Origin: Avibacterium volantium_A
GTDB lineage: Bacteria > Pseudomonadota > Gammaproteobacteria > Enterobacterales > Pasteurellaceae
Direction: 5' to 3'
Length of the DNA stretch: 45,465 nt
Assembly (NCBI RefSeq): GCF_049366555.1
Contig: NZ_JBMMGT010000020.1
Coordinates: forward strand, 1-45,465
Positions 32,159-39,943 of this stretch are shown here, one piece after another; the stretch's first letter is position 1, and each line of letters opens with the position of its first letter. Both the position numbers and the translations under genes were made by a program. Below the pieces are notes generated by a model that was not told the origin of the DNA, ran no database searches, and saw nothing but the letters and a program-made list of their open reading frames with translations.

Positions 32159-32932
32159 ATGTTAGATAGCGAAGTGTTACTCACCATAAAACTGCAACAA
32201 CAACTTTTTGTTGATCCGAAACGGATTCGTCTGCTGCGTGAAATTGCCAAATCAGGTTCAATCAGCCAAGCGGCGAAAAATGCCAAAGTGAGCTATAAAA
32301 GTGCGTGGGATCACCTTGAAGCGATGAATGGCCTTAGCCCAATGCCCTTGCTAGAACGCAATACTGGCGGAAAAAATGGTGGCGGCACGACACTCACAAC
32401 CTATGCCAAACGCCTACTCAAACTTTATGATCTCTTGGAACAAACGCAACAAAAAGCCTTTTCTATCTTGCAAGACGAACAAGTTTCCCTTGACAGCCTG
32501 CTTTCCGCCACCGCGCGTTTTTCCTTACAAAGTAGCGCCAGAAATCAATTTTTTGGCACGGTGAAAAGCCTTACTCAGACAGGCAATCATTGTGCGGTGG
32601 AAATTAAAATTCCCCATTTAGATCAATCCATTACCGCCTTTATCACACCACAAAGTGCGGTGCGTTTACAGCTTGTTTTTGGCAAAGAAGTGATGCTGAT
32701 GATCAAAGCGCCGTGGGTAAAATTATTCACCGAAAAACCGCAAAAAACGTGCAATATTTTCCCCGCACTTTTATCCCACATCAACCAACAACCCAACACC
32801 CAAGAAGCCACGCTCACCTTAGGCGAAAACCTACAATGCACTGCCAGCATTGATGATAACTCAAATTTCCAACAAGGTGATAAGCTGTTTTGCTATATTG
32901 ATCCTGAACAGATTGTGTTGGTGACGATTTGA
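32159..32932 (+). CDS. modE: Molybdate-responsive transcriptional regulator ModE
   Basis: The 257-residue protein has an N-terminal winged helix (about 20-85, RIRLLREIAKSGSISQAAKN, SYKSAWDHLEAMN) and, after a linker, a tandem Mop di-domain (about 121-257: ARNQFFGTVKSLTQTGNHCA, NIFPALLSHINQQ). ModE binds two molybdates and represses modABC. It is divergent from modA with the operator between them. Because ModC here lacks its own Mop domain, ModE keeps the only visible molybdate-sensing domain of the locus. Confidence 0.96.
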   Translation: MLDSEVLLTIKLQQQLFVDPKRIRLLREIAKSGSISQAAKNAKVSYKSAWDHLEAMNGLSPMPLLERNTGGKNGGGTTLTTYAKRLLKLYDLLEQTQQKAFSILQDEQVSLDSLLSATARFSLQSSARNQFFGTVKSLTQTGNHCAVEIKIPHLDQSITAFITPQSAVRLQLVFGKEVMLMIKAPWVKLFTEKPQKTCNIFPALLSHINQQPNTQEATLTLGENLQCTASIDDNSNFQQGDKLFCYIDPEQIVLVTI

Positions 32933-32989
32933 TTTTCTTTTCAATGCATATTTCTTTTGAAGTGCAAAAGATTGCGCATTACTTTTTTA

Positions 32990-33011
32990 TTTTGCGATCT
33001 CTATCGCAAAA
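32990..33011 (+). promoter_or_regulatory. CRP-S competence regulatory element before the orphan small-gene pair
   Basis: A perfect dyad of 9-bp arms, TTTTGCGAT (32990-32998) and ATCGCAAAA (33003-33011), contains the core TGCGA-N6-TCGCA at 32993-33008. It is nearly identical to the comEC element in this window and to the Haemophilus CRP-S consensus. A TATAAT at 33034-33039 lies 36 bases from its centre, a spacing close to that of class II CRP promoters. The only genes downstream on this strand before the next promoter are two small overlapping frames. Confidence 0.85.
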
Positions 33012-33033
33012 CTACAACAAGGAAAATTGACAC

Positions 33034-33039
33034 TATAAT
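33034..33039 (+). promoter_or_regulatory. -10 element of the competence-type promoter
   Basis: TATAAT lies 22 bases after the end of the CRP-S dyad. A second TATAAT about 36 bases further right is an alternative -10. Transcription would start near 33046, about 58 bases before the first small gene. Confidence 0.6.
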
Positions 33040-33103
33040 CAACGACAGATAGAATTTGATTGCAGTTTTGTATAATTCAGTTTATTTCGTAAAGAGTACC
33101 AAT

Positions 33104-33283
33104 ATGAAGAAAAAAATTATTTTACCGAAAAGTTCTGCAAAATTTGTAGAATCTTGTATAAATAATGGTGAAACAAAGCCTATCGATCTAAATAGCTTAG
33201 TAAAAAAACAAAAAAAAGAGGAAGAAAGTATTCGTGAAAGCTATTACAGCACTAAATCTACATATCGAAAAGTTTTTGCTTAA
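33104..33283 (+). CDS. Small basic protein of unknown function, first gene of a competence-promoter pair
   Basis: I place the start at the ATG at 33104 (MKKKIILPKSSAKFVESCIN, 59 residues); a TTG 16 codons upstream keeps the frame open but has no ribosome binding site. The protein is Lys/Ser-rich, with an N-terminal part (about 1-28) that could be ordered and a charged helix (about 29-45, KKQKKEEESIRES). I recognise no family, membrane segment or signal peptide. Its last 50 bases overlap the next gene in another frame, so the two are translationally coupled. Size and overlap resemble an antitoxin gene preceding a toxin gene, but no motif proves this. The DNA is much more A+T-rich than modE or tctC, suggesting acquisition. 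Confidence 0.6.
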   Translation: MKKKIILPKSSAKFVESCINNGETKPIDLNSLVKKQKKEEESIRESYYSTKSTYRKVFA

Positions 33284-33578
33284 TTGTGTAAGTAGTAATT
33301 CTCTAGAAGAATTGCGTTCAAAATTAAAAAATACCCGAATAAAAACAGGAAACAGAATTCAAATCAACCAGATTATTTATGATATTTATCAAATATCTAT
33401 TAAAAAAGGCGCTTTTTATATCGGTTATATTGAAACGGACAATGAACTCATCATTATAGGCTATCACCTAAATAATCACGATGTTGATGAAAATGGTAAT
33501 TTTATTTTTATTACTGGAAGTAATGCCTATGAAATAGGCAAAATAAATATCCTTATTAATAATGGCGTAAGACTATAA
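33234..33578 (+). CDS. Protein of unknown function, second gene of a competence-promoter pair
   Basis: The 114-residue protein probably starts at the GTG at 33234, with GAGGAAGAAAG just upstream inside the previous gene. The N-terminal half looks helical (LEELRSKLKNTRIKTG). The second half is beta-rich with alternating hydrophobic residues (GAFYIGYIETDNELIIIGYH, GNFIFITGSNAYEIGKINIL). No signal peptide or membrane helix is seen, so it is likely cytoplasmic. I do not recognise it as RelE/HigB, MazF, PIN or HTH. H. influenzae has a competence-regulated toxin-antitoxin pair (HI0660/HI0659), but this product does not look like either partner. Gene overlap and the shared promoter suggest that the two proteins act together. 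Confidence 0.65.
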   Translation: MKAITALNLHIEKFLLNCVSSNSLEELRSKLKNTRIKTGNRIQINQIIYDIYQISIKKGAFYIGYIETDNELIIIGYHLNNHDVDENGNFIFITGSNAYEIGKINILINNGVRL

Positions 33579-33648
33579 CTCTCCATCATTTTATTTCTCT
33601 TTTACCTTCTTCCCTCAATTTTCACAGTCAGTTAACAAAATTTTTCCA

Positions 33649-33670
33649 TTTTGTGATCTCGATCATTCTG
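33649..33670 (+). promoter_or_regulatory. Canonical CRP (CRP-N) site before the tct operon
   Basis: TGTGA (33652-33656), N6, TCATT (33663-33667) matches 8 of 10 core positions of the consensus TGTGA-N6-TCACA. The GTGA core separates it from the competence-type sites. A CATAAC about 30 bases from its centre could be the -10. It lies about 110 bases before tctC and suggests catabolite control of carboxylate uptake. Confidence 0.65.
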
Positions 33671-33772
33671 TGTCTATGACAATCATCATAACATCAGCCC
33701 ACTTTCTTTAATTAAGCTAACTCTGTCTAACAACAGGGATTAATGTCTCTTATTCATTCCTAGGAGGAAATA

Positions 33773-34747
33773 ATGAAATCATTGAAAAAATTATTAGCCG
33801 TAAGCTTAGCCGGAGTGCTTGGTCTTTCTTTATTAACGGGCTGTAAAGAAGATAAAAAAGCACAGCAAGAATGGCCATCTGGCCCTGTGACAATTATCAC
33901 CCCTTGGGCGGTGGGTGGCTTGGCGGATCAAGTCAATCGTGCAATGTCTGAATTTGGTAAAGAACAATTTGGTCAGCCGTTACTGGCAGACAATATTTTA
34001 GGCTCTGGCGGTGCGGTAGCACTTACGGAATATCTCAAAGAAAAACCAAACTCAACGAAAATGATTTTTGGTGGTGAAGGTAGCTTTGCTATTGCCCCAC
34101 TCACAATGAAAGTGGCTTACAAATTCGATGACTTTGTCCCTGTTATTAATGTGTATTCTTCTACTTTCATTTTATTGACTAACCCAAAAACTGGCGTGAA
34201 AAGCTATCAAGATTTAGCCCAAGCCATTAAAGACGGTAAAGAAATCAAGATTGGTGCGAACGGAATAAATTCTTCTGAAGCATTACAATCTGCGGCGTTA
34301 ATTGATGAAATGGGTGGTAAATTCAAAATTATTCCTTATGAAGGCGCAAACCAAGCGCTTGCTGCCGTTGTTTCTGGCGAAATTGATTTTGCGGTTACCC
34401 ACGCCTCTCTTGCAAAAGAATTTGCTAAAGCGGGCAATATCATTCCTGTTGTGGCATTTGATAACAAACCGTTAAAAGATGATGTATATGACTTGCCAGC
34501 CGTTACTCAATTTGGCCACGATACTTGGATGACCAATATCTGTGCGGTATTTATGCGTGCTGGTACCGATCCTGCCAATGTAGAAAAAGCCTACAATGCA
34601 CTAAAAAATATTATGCAAGAGCCAAAATTCCAACAAGTGGCGAAAAATATTGGCGTCAACATTGATATTCAAGATAGTCAATGGGTGAAAAGCTATATTG
34701 ATTCCACCATGGCGAAAGCGAAAAAATATGCTGAGTTGGTGAAATAA
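33773..34747 (+). CDS. tctC: Tripartite tricarboxylate transporter substrate-binding protein, predicted lipoprotein
   Basis: TctC-type (Bug) proteins capture carboxylates in the periplasm for the TctAB membrane complex. The 324-residue protein has the family motif PSGPVTIITPWAVGGLADQV (35-54). Later segments typical of Bug proteins include LGSGGAVALTEYLKEKPN, KIGANGINSSEALQSAALID and FKIIPYEGANQALAAVVSGE. The signal peptide ends in the lipobox LLTGC with Cys24, so it is a predicted lipoprotein. This is unusual because most Gram-negative Bug proteins are soluble. AGGAGG lies before the ATG. The ligand cannot be told from the sequence. Confidence 0.9.
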   Translation: MKSLKKLLAVSLAGVLGLSLLTGCKEDKKAQQEWPSGPVTIITPWAVGGLADQVNRAMSEFGKEQFGQPLLADNILGSGGAVALTEYLKEKPNSTKMIFGGEGSFAIAPLTMKVAYKFDDFVPVINVYSSTFILLTNPKTGVKSYQDLAQAIKDGKEIKIGANGINSSEALQSAALIDEMGGKFKIIPYEGANQALAAVVSGEIDFAVTHASLAKEFAKAGNIIPVVAFDNKPLKDDVYDLPAVTQFGHDTWMTNICAVFMRAGTDPANVEKAYNALKNIMQEPKFQQVAKNIGVNIDIQDSQWVKSYIDSTMAKAKKYAELVK

Positions 34748-34767
34748 ACATAAATAAGGGATAAGCA

Positions 34768-35223
34768 ATGAAAATTAAAATTTATAAAGAATTTGTTGGT
34801 GCGGTGTTATTTTTGGGTGTTTCCACCGTCTTATGGTGGCTTATCCCTTCTCAAATTGAATTAAGTAAAAATGCAGAAGCGATTAATTCACAAACCTTCC
34901 CTAAAATGATTGTTGGTCTAATGTGGATTGCTAGTCTGATTTTATTAGGCCGTGAAATATGGCGAATGGTGTGCCAAAAACCTGTCAAAGTGATGACCTT
35001 AGATCTGCAAGAAGAAAGCCGTTCACTGTTAATCATTGGCTTGCTGATTTTATATTGGGGACTGCTCTATGTATTACCTTTTTTGGCCGCCTCACTGATT
35101 TTTGCGTTACTTTTTCTTTATTTAAGTCATTGTCGAAAATGGCTTTATTATCTCATTGTCGTGCTAACAATTTTAGCGATTAGCTTGGTTTTTGAATATG
35201 TATTAGGGGTTTCTCTGCCTTAA
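34768..35223 (+). CDS. tctB: Tripartite tricarboxylate transporter small membrane subunit
   Basis: The 151-residue protein has four predicted membrane helices (about 10-28, 44-64, 84-103 and 108-148 as a pair). This is the layout of TctB, the small and poorly conserved subunit of the family. The N-terminal AINSQTFPKMIVGLMWIASL is TctB-like. Its identity rests mainly on position between tctC and tctA. A clear SD (AAGGGATAAG) precedes the ATG. Confidence 0.85.
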   Translation: MKIKIYKEFVGAVLFLGVSTVLWWLIPSQIELSKNAEAINSQTFPKMIVGLMWIASLILLGREIWRMVCQKPVKVMTLDLQEESRSLLIIGLLILYWGLLYVLPFLAASLIFALLFLYLSHCRKWLYYLIVVLTILAISLVFEYVLGVSLP

Positions 35224-35233
35224 GGAGTCAATG

Positions 35234-36769
35234 ATGTTAGAACATTTTGTAAATGGCTTTGAAGCTTTCTTTTCTTGGAGTAGCTTCTTTTATATGAATC
35301 TCGGGCTATTCCTTGGGATTATTTTTGGTGCTGTGCCAGGACTAACCGTAATGCTTTGCCTTGTGCTACTTTTGCCTCTTACTTATAACTTAGGCGCAAT
35401 CGATTCTTTTATGTTTCTGCTCGGCATTTATTGTGCTGGCAGCTACGGTGGATCAATTTCAGCCATTTTAATCCGTACTCCCGGAACGCCTCACGCAACG
35501 GCAACAATGATGGATGGTAATCCACTTTCTGTGCAAGGACATTCTCAAAAAGCCTTGAATATCGCCCTTTATGCCTCTTTTATTGGGGGAACATTTAGCG
35601 CCTTAGTGTTACTTTTCCTTGCCCCAGAAGTTGCCAAAGTCGCTATGAAAATGGGCTCACCTGAATATTTCCTTATTTGCGCCTTTGGCTTAACCATTAT
35701 TGCGGGCGTCAGTGGCGATAGCCTGCTTAAAGGCATTATTTCTGGTTGTTTAGGATTATTTATCGCAACGGTAGGGCAAGATCAAATCAGCGGTGGCACA
35801 ATGCGTTTCACCTTTGATAATGTGTATCTCTATGGCGGTTTCGATTTAGTCATTGTTCTTATTGGCTTGTTTGCTTTGGTGGAAATCATCAATAAAAGCG
35901 CTTTATTCTTAAAAGAAAAAGTGCGGTCAAATTCCGAGCAAAAAATTACCTTTGAAAATGAAAAAATGAGCCGTGAAGAATGGAAAAGCATCAGTAAGCC
36001 TCTCACACTTTCTTCCATCATCGGCTCAATTATTGGGATTATCCCGGGAACAGGAGCATCAATGGCATCTTTCCTCAGTTATGATGTGGCAAAGAAAATC
36101 TCTAAAAAACCCCAATTATTTGGTAAAGGTTCTATTGAAGGGATTGCTGCGGCAGAATCCGCCAATAATGCGGTAACAGGGGCAACCTTGATCCCACTTT
36201 TAACCTTAGGTATCCCCGGTGATGGTGCCGTGGCGATTATGCTGGGTGCCTTGATGATTAATGGCTTAACCCCCGGGCCTAATTTATTCCAAAATCACGG
36301 CAGCACAGTCTATGCCATTATGATTGGGCTCATTTTCGTGAATTTATTTATGCTTATTCAAGGCAAATACCTCACCCGTGTTTTTGCCAAAGTGGTGAAA
36401 ATTCCAAGTGTGATCCTTGTGCCAATTATTGCGGTTTTCTGCTTTGCTGGCGCTTATTCCATCAAAAACTCAATGTTTGATGTAGGTACTATCATTGCTT
36501 TCGGCGTCATCTCTTATGTGATTAATAAACTTGGATTTTCCGCCATTCCAGTATTACTCGGCTTAGTGCTTGGGGCATTAACAGAAAAGAATTTCCGCCG
36601 TTCACTGATGATTTCAGACGGTAACTGGGATATTTTCGTTACTCGTCCTTATGCCCTTGCCTTCCTTATTCTGCTCATTTTGGCATTAGCAATGATTATT
36701 TACACTAACTATAAAAAATCTAAACAAACCGACCGCACTTATAAAGTGGTCAAGGAGCTTGTAAAATGA
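35234..36769 (+). CDS. tctA: Tripartite tricarboxylate transporter large membrane subunit
   Basis: TctA is the 12-helix sodium- or proton-coupled subunit. I choose the second of two adjacent ATGs (35234, 511 residues) because AAGGAG is then six bases away. The family signature near residue 28, GIIFGAVPGLTVMLCLVLLLPLTY, and its second copy near 268, GIIPGTGASMASFLSYDVAKK, are present, as are SYGGSISAILIRTPGTP and TLGIPGDGAVAIMLGAL. The stop overlaps the sulfatase start by four bases (ATGA). Confidence 0.95.
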   Translation: MLEHFVNGFEAFFSWSSFFYMNLGLFLGIIFGAVPGLTVMLCLVLLLPLTYNLGAIDSFMFLLGIYCAGSYGGSISAILIRTPGTPHATATMMDGNPLSVQGHSQKALNIALYASFIGGTFSALVLLFLAPEVAKVAMKMGSPEYFLICAFGLTIIAGVSGDSLLKGIISGCLGLFIATVGQDQISGGTMRFTFDNVYLYGGFDLVIVLIGLFALVEIINKSALFLKEKVRSNSEQKITFENEKMSREEWKSISKPLTLSSIIGSIIGIIPGTGASMASFLSYDVAKKISKKPQLFGKGSIEGIAAAESANNAVTGATLIPLLTLGIPGDGAVAIMLGALMINGLTPGPNLFQNHGSTVYAIMIGLIFVNLFMLIQGKYLTRVFAKVVKIPSVILVPIIAVFCFAGAYSIKNSMFDVGTIIAFGVISYVINKLGFSAIPVLLGLVLGALTEKNFRRSLMISDGNWDIFVTRPYALAFLILLILALAMIIYTNYKKSKQTDRTYKVVKELVK

Positions 36770-38121
36770 CCCGTCCAAATATTCTCTTTTTCTTTTCCGA
36801 TCAACAACGTTGGGACACCATCGGCGCTTATGGTCAGCCGCTTGATGTAACCCCACACCTTGATGAACTCGCTAAACAAGGGGTGCTGTTTGAAGAAGCT
36901 TATTCCCCACAACCTGTTTGCGGCCCGTGCCGTGCAATTTTCCAAACAGGGCTTTATCCAACCCAAACAGGTTGTTTCCGCAATAATATTGCGCTGCCGA
37001 AAAATACCAAAACCTTAGCCGATTACTTTACTGAAAACGGCTACGACACCGCTTATATCGGTAAATGGCATTTAGCGAGCGATGGCGAATTGGAGCAAGC
37101 GCCAACGGTAGATTACACCATCACCGCCATTCCTCCTGAACGCCGCGGTGGCTACAAAGGATTTTGGCGTGCTGCAGACGTGTTAGAATTTACTTCCCAC
37201 GGCTATGATGGTTTTGTTTTTGACGAAAATATGAATAAATGTGAATTCAAAGGCTATCGTGTTGATTGTATTACCGATTTTGCCTTGGAATATTTAGATC
37301 AATATAATGGCGATAAACCTTTCTTTATGACGATTTCCCATATCGAACCGCATCATCAAAACGATCGTCAAACCTATGAAGGTCCTGAAGGATCGAAAAC
37401 GCGTTTTAGCCAATATCAGCTGCCACACGATCTCAAAATGCTAAAAGGCAATGCAGATGAAATGTATCCTGATTATTTAGGTTGCTGCCGTAGCCTTGAT
37501 GATAATTTAGGACGCGTCATTGACAAATTGAAAGAAAAAAATCTGTTTGATAACACCATCATTATTTATGCCTCTGATCACGGCTCGCATTTTATGACGC
37601 GCAATAAAGATGAACATCTTAACGGTTATGATGATTACAAGCGTACTTGTCATTCTTCTGCATTACACGTTCCGCTCATCATTGCCGGCCCTGGCTATCG
37701 TGGCGGTTTACGCATAAAAGATTTGGTCAGCACCGCAAGCTTGCCAAAAACTTTCCTTGCAATGGCTGGAATTAATGTCGGTAATAAAATGATCGGCGAG
37801 AACTTACACGACGTTGTAGAACATACCGATCCACAGCGTCCAAATGAAATTTTCGCTCAAATTAGTGAAAGCCGCATCGGACGTTGTATTCGCACCGATA
37901 AATATCTTTACAGCGTCTATGCCCCTAATGTACAAGGTGGCGAGCAAGCAGGTAGTGATTACTATCGCGATGATTTTCTTTATGATTTGGATAAAGATCC
38001 ATTTGAACTCACCAATGTTGTCGCCGATCCTGCTTATACGGAAATTAAAGCAGACTTGCGGGAACGGTTATGTGAATTAATGGAACAAGCGGGAGAAAAA
38101 CGCCCAGTGATAGAAAATTAG
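36766..38121 (+). CDS. Type I (formylglycine) sulfatase family hydrolase, cytoplasmic
   Basis: The 451-residue protein starts MTRPNILFFFSDQQRWDTIG with metal ligand Asp12. It has the activation motif C52-G-P-C-R56, the C-x-P-x-R pattern in which Cys52 is converted to formylglycine. GKWHLA (catalytic Lys/His), SHIEPHHQND and ASDHGSHF (metal ligands) follow. No signal peptide is present, so it should act in the cytoplasm on an imported substrate. The ATGA overlap with tctA ties it to the transporter. No sulfatase-maturing enzyme is in the window; activity would need one elsewhere. A phosphonate or phosphate-ester hydrolase of the same superfamily cannot be excluded. Confidence 0.88.
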   Translation: MTRPNILFFFSDQQRWDTIGAYGQPLDVTPHLDELAKQGVLFEEAYSPQPVCGPCRAIFQTGLYPTQTGCFRNNIALPKNTKTLADYFTENGYDTAYIGKWHLASDGELEQAPTVDYTITAIPPERRGGYKGFWRAADVLEFTSHGYDGFVFDENMNKCEFKGYRVDCITDFALEYLDQYNGDKPFFMTISHIEPHHQNDRQTYEGPEGSKTRFSQYQLPHDLKMLKGNADEMYPDYLGCCRSLDDNLGRVIDKLKEKNLFDNTIIIYASDHGSHFMTRNKDEHLNGYDDYKRTCHSSALHVPLIIAGPGYRGGLRIKDLVSTASLPKTFLAMAGINVGNKMIGENLHDVVEHTDPQRPNEIFAQISESRIGRCIRTDKYLYSVYAPNVQGGEQAGSDYYRDDFLYDLDKDPFELTNVVADPAYTEIKADLRERLCELMEQAGEKRPVIEN

Positions 38122-38146
38122 CAAAAAACTACCGCACTTATAATTT

Positions 38147-38190
38147 TGCCTTAATTCCTGATATAGCGGAATTAAGGCATATTTCTCTTT
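38147..38190 (+). terminator. Terminator of the tct-sulfatase operon
   Basis: TGCCTTAATTCC (38147-38158... within 38147-38158) pairs perfectly with GGAATTAAGGCA (38168-38179) around a 9-base loop. A T-rich but interrupted tract (TATTTCTCTTT) follows. Confidence 0.78.
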
Positions 38191-38286
38191 ATCAGTATTC
38201 ATAAGCTCATCTTAAAATTTCCCCGCCTCGTTCATGGATTTTTATTGTATAATCCCCCACATTCTGTTGTTTTAATAAGTTATTAA

Positions 38287-39216
38287 ATGAAACCCATATT
38301 CCTTGAACTTCGCCATTTGAAAACCCTTTTAGCTTTGAAAGAAACGGGCAGTGTTTCTTTGGCGGCTAAGCGTGTGTATCTCACCCAATCGGCTCTTTCT
38401 CATCAAATTAAATTGTTGGAAGAGCAATACGGCTTGTCGTTATTTGAGCGTAAAAGCCAGCCCCTGCGTTTTACTTCGGCGGGGGAGCGTTTAATTAAGT
38501 TGGCGAATGATATTTTGCCGAAAGTGGTGGAGGCGGAGCGAGATTTGGCGCGCGTTAAGCAAGGTGAGGCAGGTGAGTTGCGCATTGCGGTAGAATGCCA
38601 TACTTGTTTTGATTGGCTGATGCCGGCGATGGATAGCTTTCGTCAGAATTGGCCGTTGGTGGAATTGGATATTGTATCGGGTTTTCATACGGATACAGTG
38701 GGCTTGTTGCTCAGCCATCGTGCAGATTGGGCGGTGGTTTCGGAAATTGAAGAAACCGCAGGCATTGTGCATAAGCCGTTGTTTTCTTATGAAATGGTGG
38801 GCTTATGTGCTAAAGATCACCCTTTAGCAAATAAAGACATTTGGCAAGCGGAAGATTTTATCGATCAAACCTTAATTACCTATCCTGTGCCTGATGATAT
38901 GCTGGATTTACTGAAAAAAGTGTTAAATCCGAAAGGCATAAACCCAACACGTCGCACCAGTGAATTAACCATTGCAATTATTCAGTTGGTGGCGAGCAAA
39001 CGCGGTATTGCGGCGTTGCCATTTTGGGCCGCCAAACCTTATTTAGATCGTGGCTATATTGTGGCAAAAAAAATTACCAATCAGGGGCTATATAGCAATC
39101 TTTATGCCGCTTTCCGTGAAATGGATGCAGAAGTCGCATTTGTTGATGATTTTTATCAAACGGTGAAAGCACAAAGTTTTTCTACATTACCGGGGTTATC
39201 TGTTTTAGATGAGTAG
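38287..39216 (+). CDS. metR: LysR-type regulator MetR
   Basis: MetR activates metE and other methionine genes with homocysteine as co-effector. The 309-residue protein has an N-terminal LysR helix-turn-helix (8-66, LKTLLALKETGSVSLAAKRV, LFERKSQPLRFTSAGERLI). The effector domain keeps MetR-specific segments: RIAVECHTCFDWLMPAMDSF, LITYPVPDDMLDLLKKVLNP and GIAALPFWAAKPYLDRGYIV. FERKSQPLRFT and AVECHTC identify MetR within the LysR family. A TATAAT about 30 bases upstream may be its -10; the ribosome binding site is weak. It overlaps azlC by eight bases. Its likely target metE lies 3.5 kb downstream, not adjacent as in E. coli. Confidence 0.92.
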   Translation: MKPIFLELRHLKTLLALKETGSVSLAAKRVYLTQSALSHQIKLLEEQYGLSLFERKSQPLRFTSAGERLIKLANDILPKVVEAERDLARVKQGEAGELRIAVECHTCFDWLMPAMDSFRQNWPLVELDIVSGFHTDTVGLLLSHRADWAVVSEIEETAGIVHKPLFSYEMVGLCAKDHPLANKDIWQAEDFIDQTLITYPVPDDMLDLLKKVLNPKGINPTRRTSELTIAIIQLVASKRGIAALPFWAAKPYLDRGYIVAKKITNQGLYSNLYAAFREMDAEVAFVDDFYQTVKAQSFSTLPGLSVLDE

Positions 39217-39943
39217 TAATCAATCAGCACAATATTCAAGCCCAGTTTGGGCTGCAGCAAAGGCAGCATTTCCTTATTCTTTACCAATGATGATAGGTTT
39301 TCTTTTTCTTGGTGTGGCTTATGGCCTTTATATGAAAGCCCTAGGCTTTGGCGCATTGTATCCTTTTTTTATGGCGGCATTAATTTACGCGGGATCAGTA
39401 GAATTTATTGTCGCAGGAGCATTAGTGGTGGCTTTTGCACCCTTACATATTTTCTTGCTGACCTTAATGGTGAGCTTACGCCAGCTCTTTTATAGCCTTT
39501 CAATGCTGGAAAAATACCATTCAAAATTGGGCAAAAAACGCTGGTATTTGATCAGCACGCTGGTAGATGAAAGTTTCTCGCTTAATTATATGGCAAAAAT
39601 TCCACCGCACTTAGATAAAGGCTGGTATATGCTTTTTGTTAGCCTATATTTGCATTGCTATTGGGTGATTGGCGCGGTGTTAGGCAATCTCTTTGGTGAT
39701 GTGATTCCTTTCGATCTGAAAGGCATTGAATTTGCGATGACGGCACTTTTTTTAGTGATTTTTGCAGAAAATTGGATGAAAGAGAAATCCCACGAAAGTT
39801 CCTTATTAGGTTTGGGGGTCGCCTTGCTTTGCTTAGTGGTGGTGGGGAAAAATCACTTTTTAATTCCAACCCTGATTGGTATTTTAGTGGCGCTTAGCCT
39901 GTGGCGACCAAAATTAGCCAGCAAATTAGAAAAGGTGGATTAA
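39209..39943 (+). CDS. azlC: AzlC family amino acid exporter, large subunit
   Basis: AzlC/YgaZ proteins with a small AzlD/YgaH partner export branched-chain amino acids and, in some bacteria (BrnFE), methionine. The 244-residue protein has about seven membrane helices and the family motifs AAFPYSLPMMIGFLFLGVAYG (15-35), YAGSVEFIVAGALV and LRQLFYSLSML. The LVDESFS segment is the conserved central loop. The ATG overlaps the metR stop by eight bases, so it is coupled to metR; azlD follows immediately. Confidence 0.92.
   Translation: MSSNQSAQYSSPVWAAAKAAFPYSLPMMIGFLFLGVAYGLYMKALGFGALYPFFMAALIYAGSVEFIVAGALVVAFAPLHIFLLTLMVSLRQLFYSLSMLEKYHSKLGKKRWYLISTLVDESFSLNYMAKIPPHLDKGWYMLFVSLYLHCYWVIGAVLGNLFGDVIPFDLKGIEFAMTALFLVIFAENWMKEKSHESSLLGLGVALLCLVVVGKNHFLIPTLIGILVALSLWRPKLASKLEKVD

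Noticed and set aside
33649..33670. tctC upstream dyad as a second competence (CRP-S) site
   Set aside because: It has the GTGA core of a canonical CRP site, not the TGCGA core.
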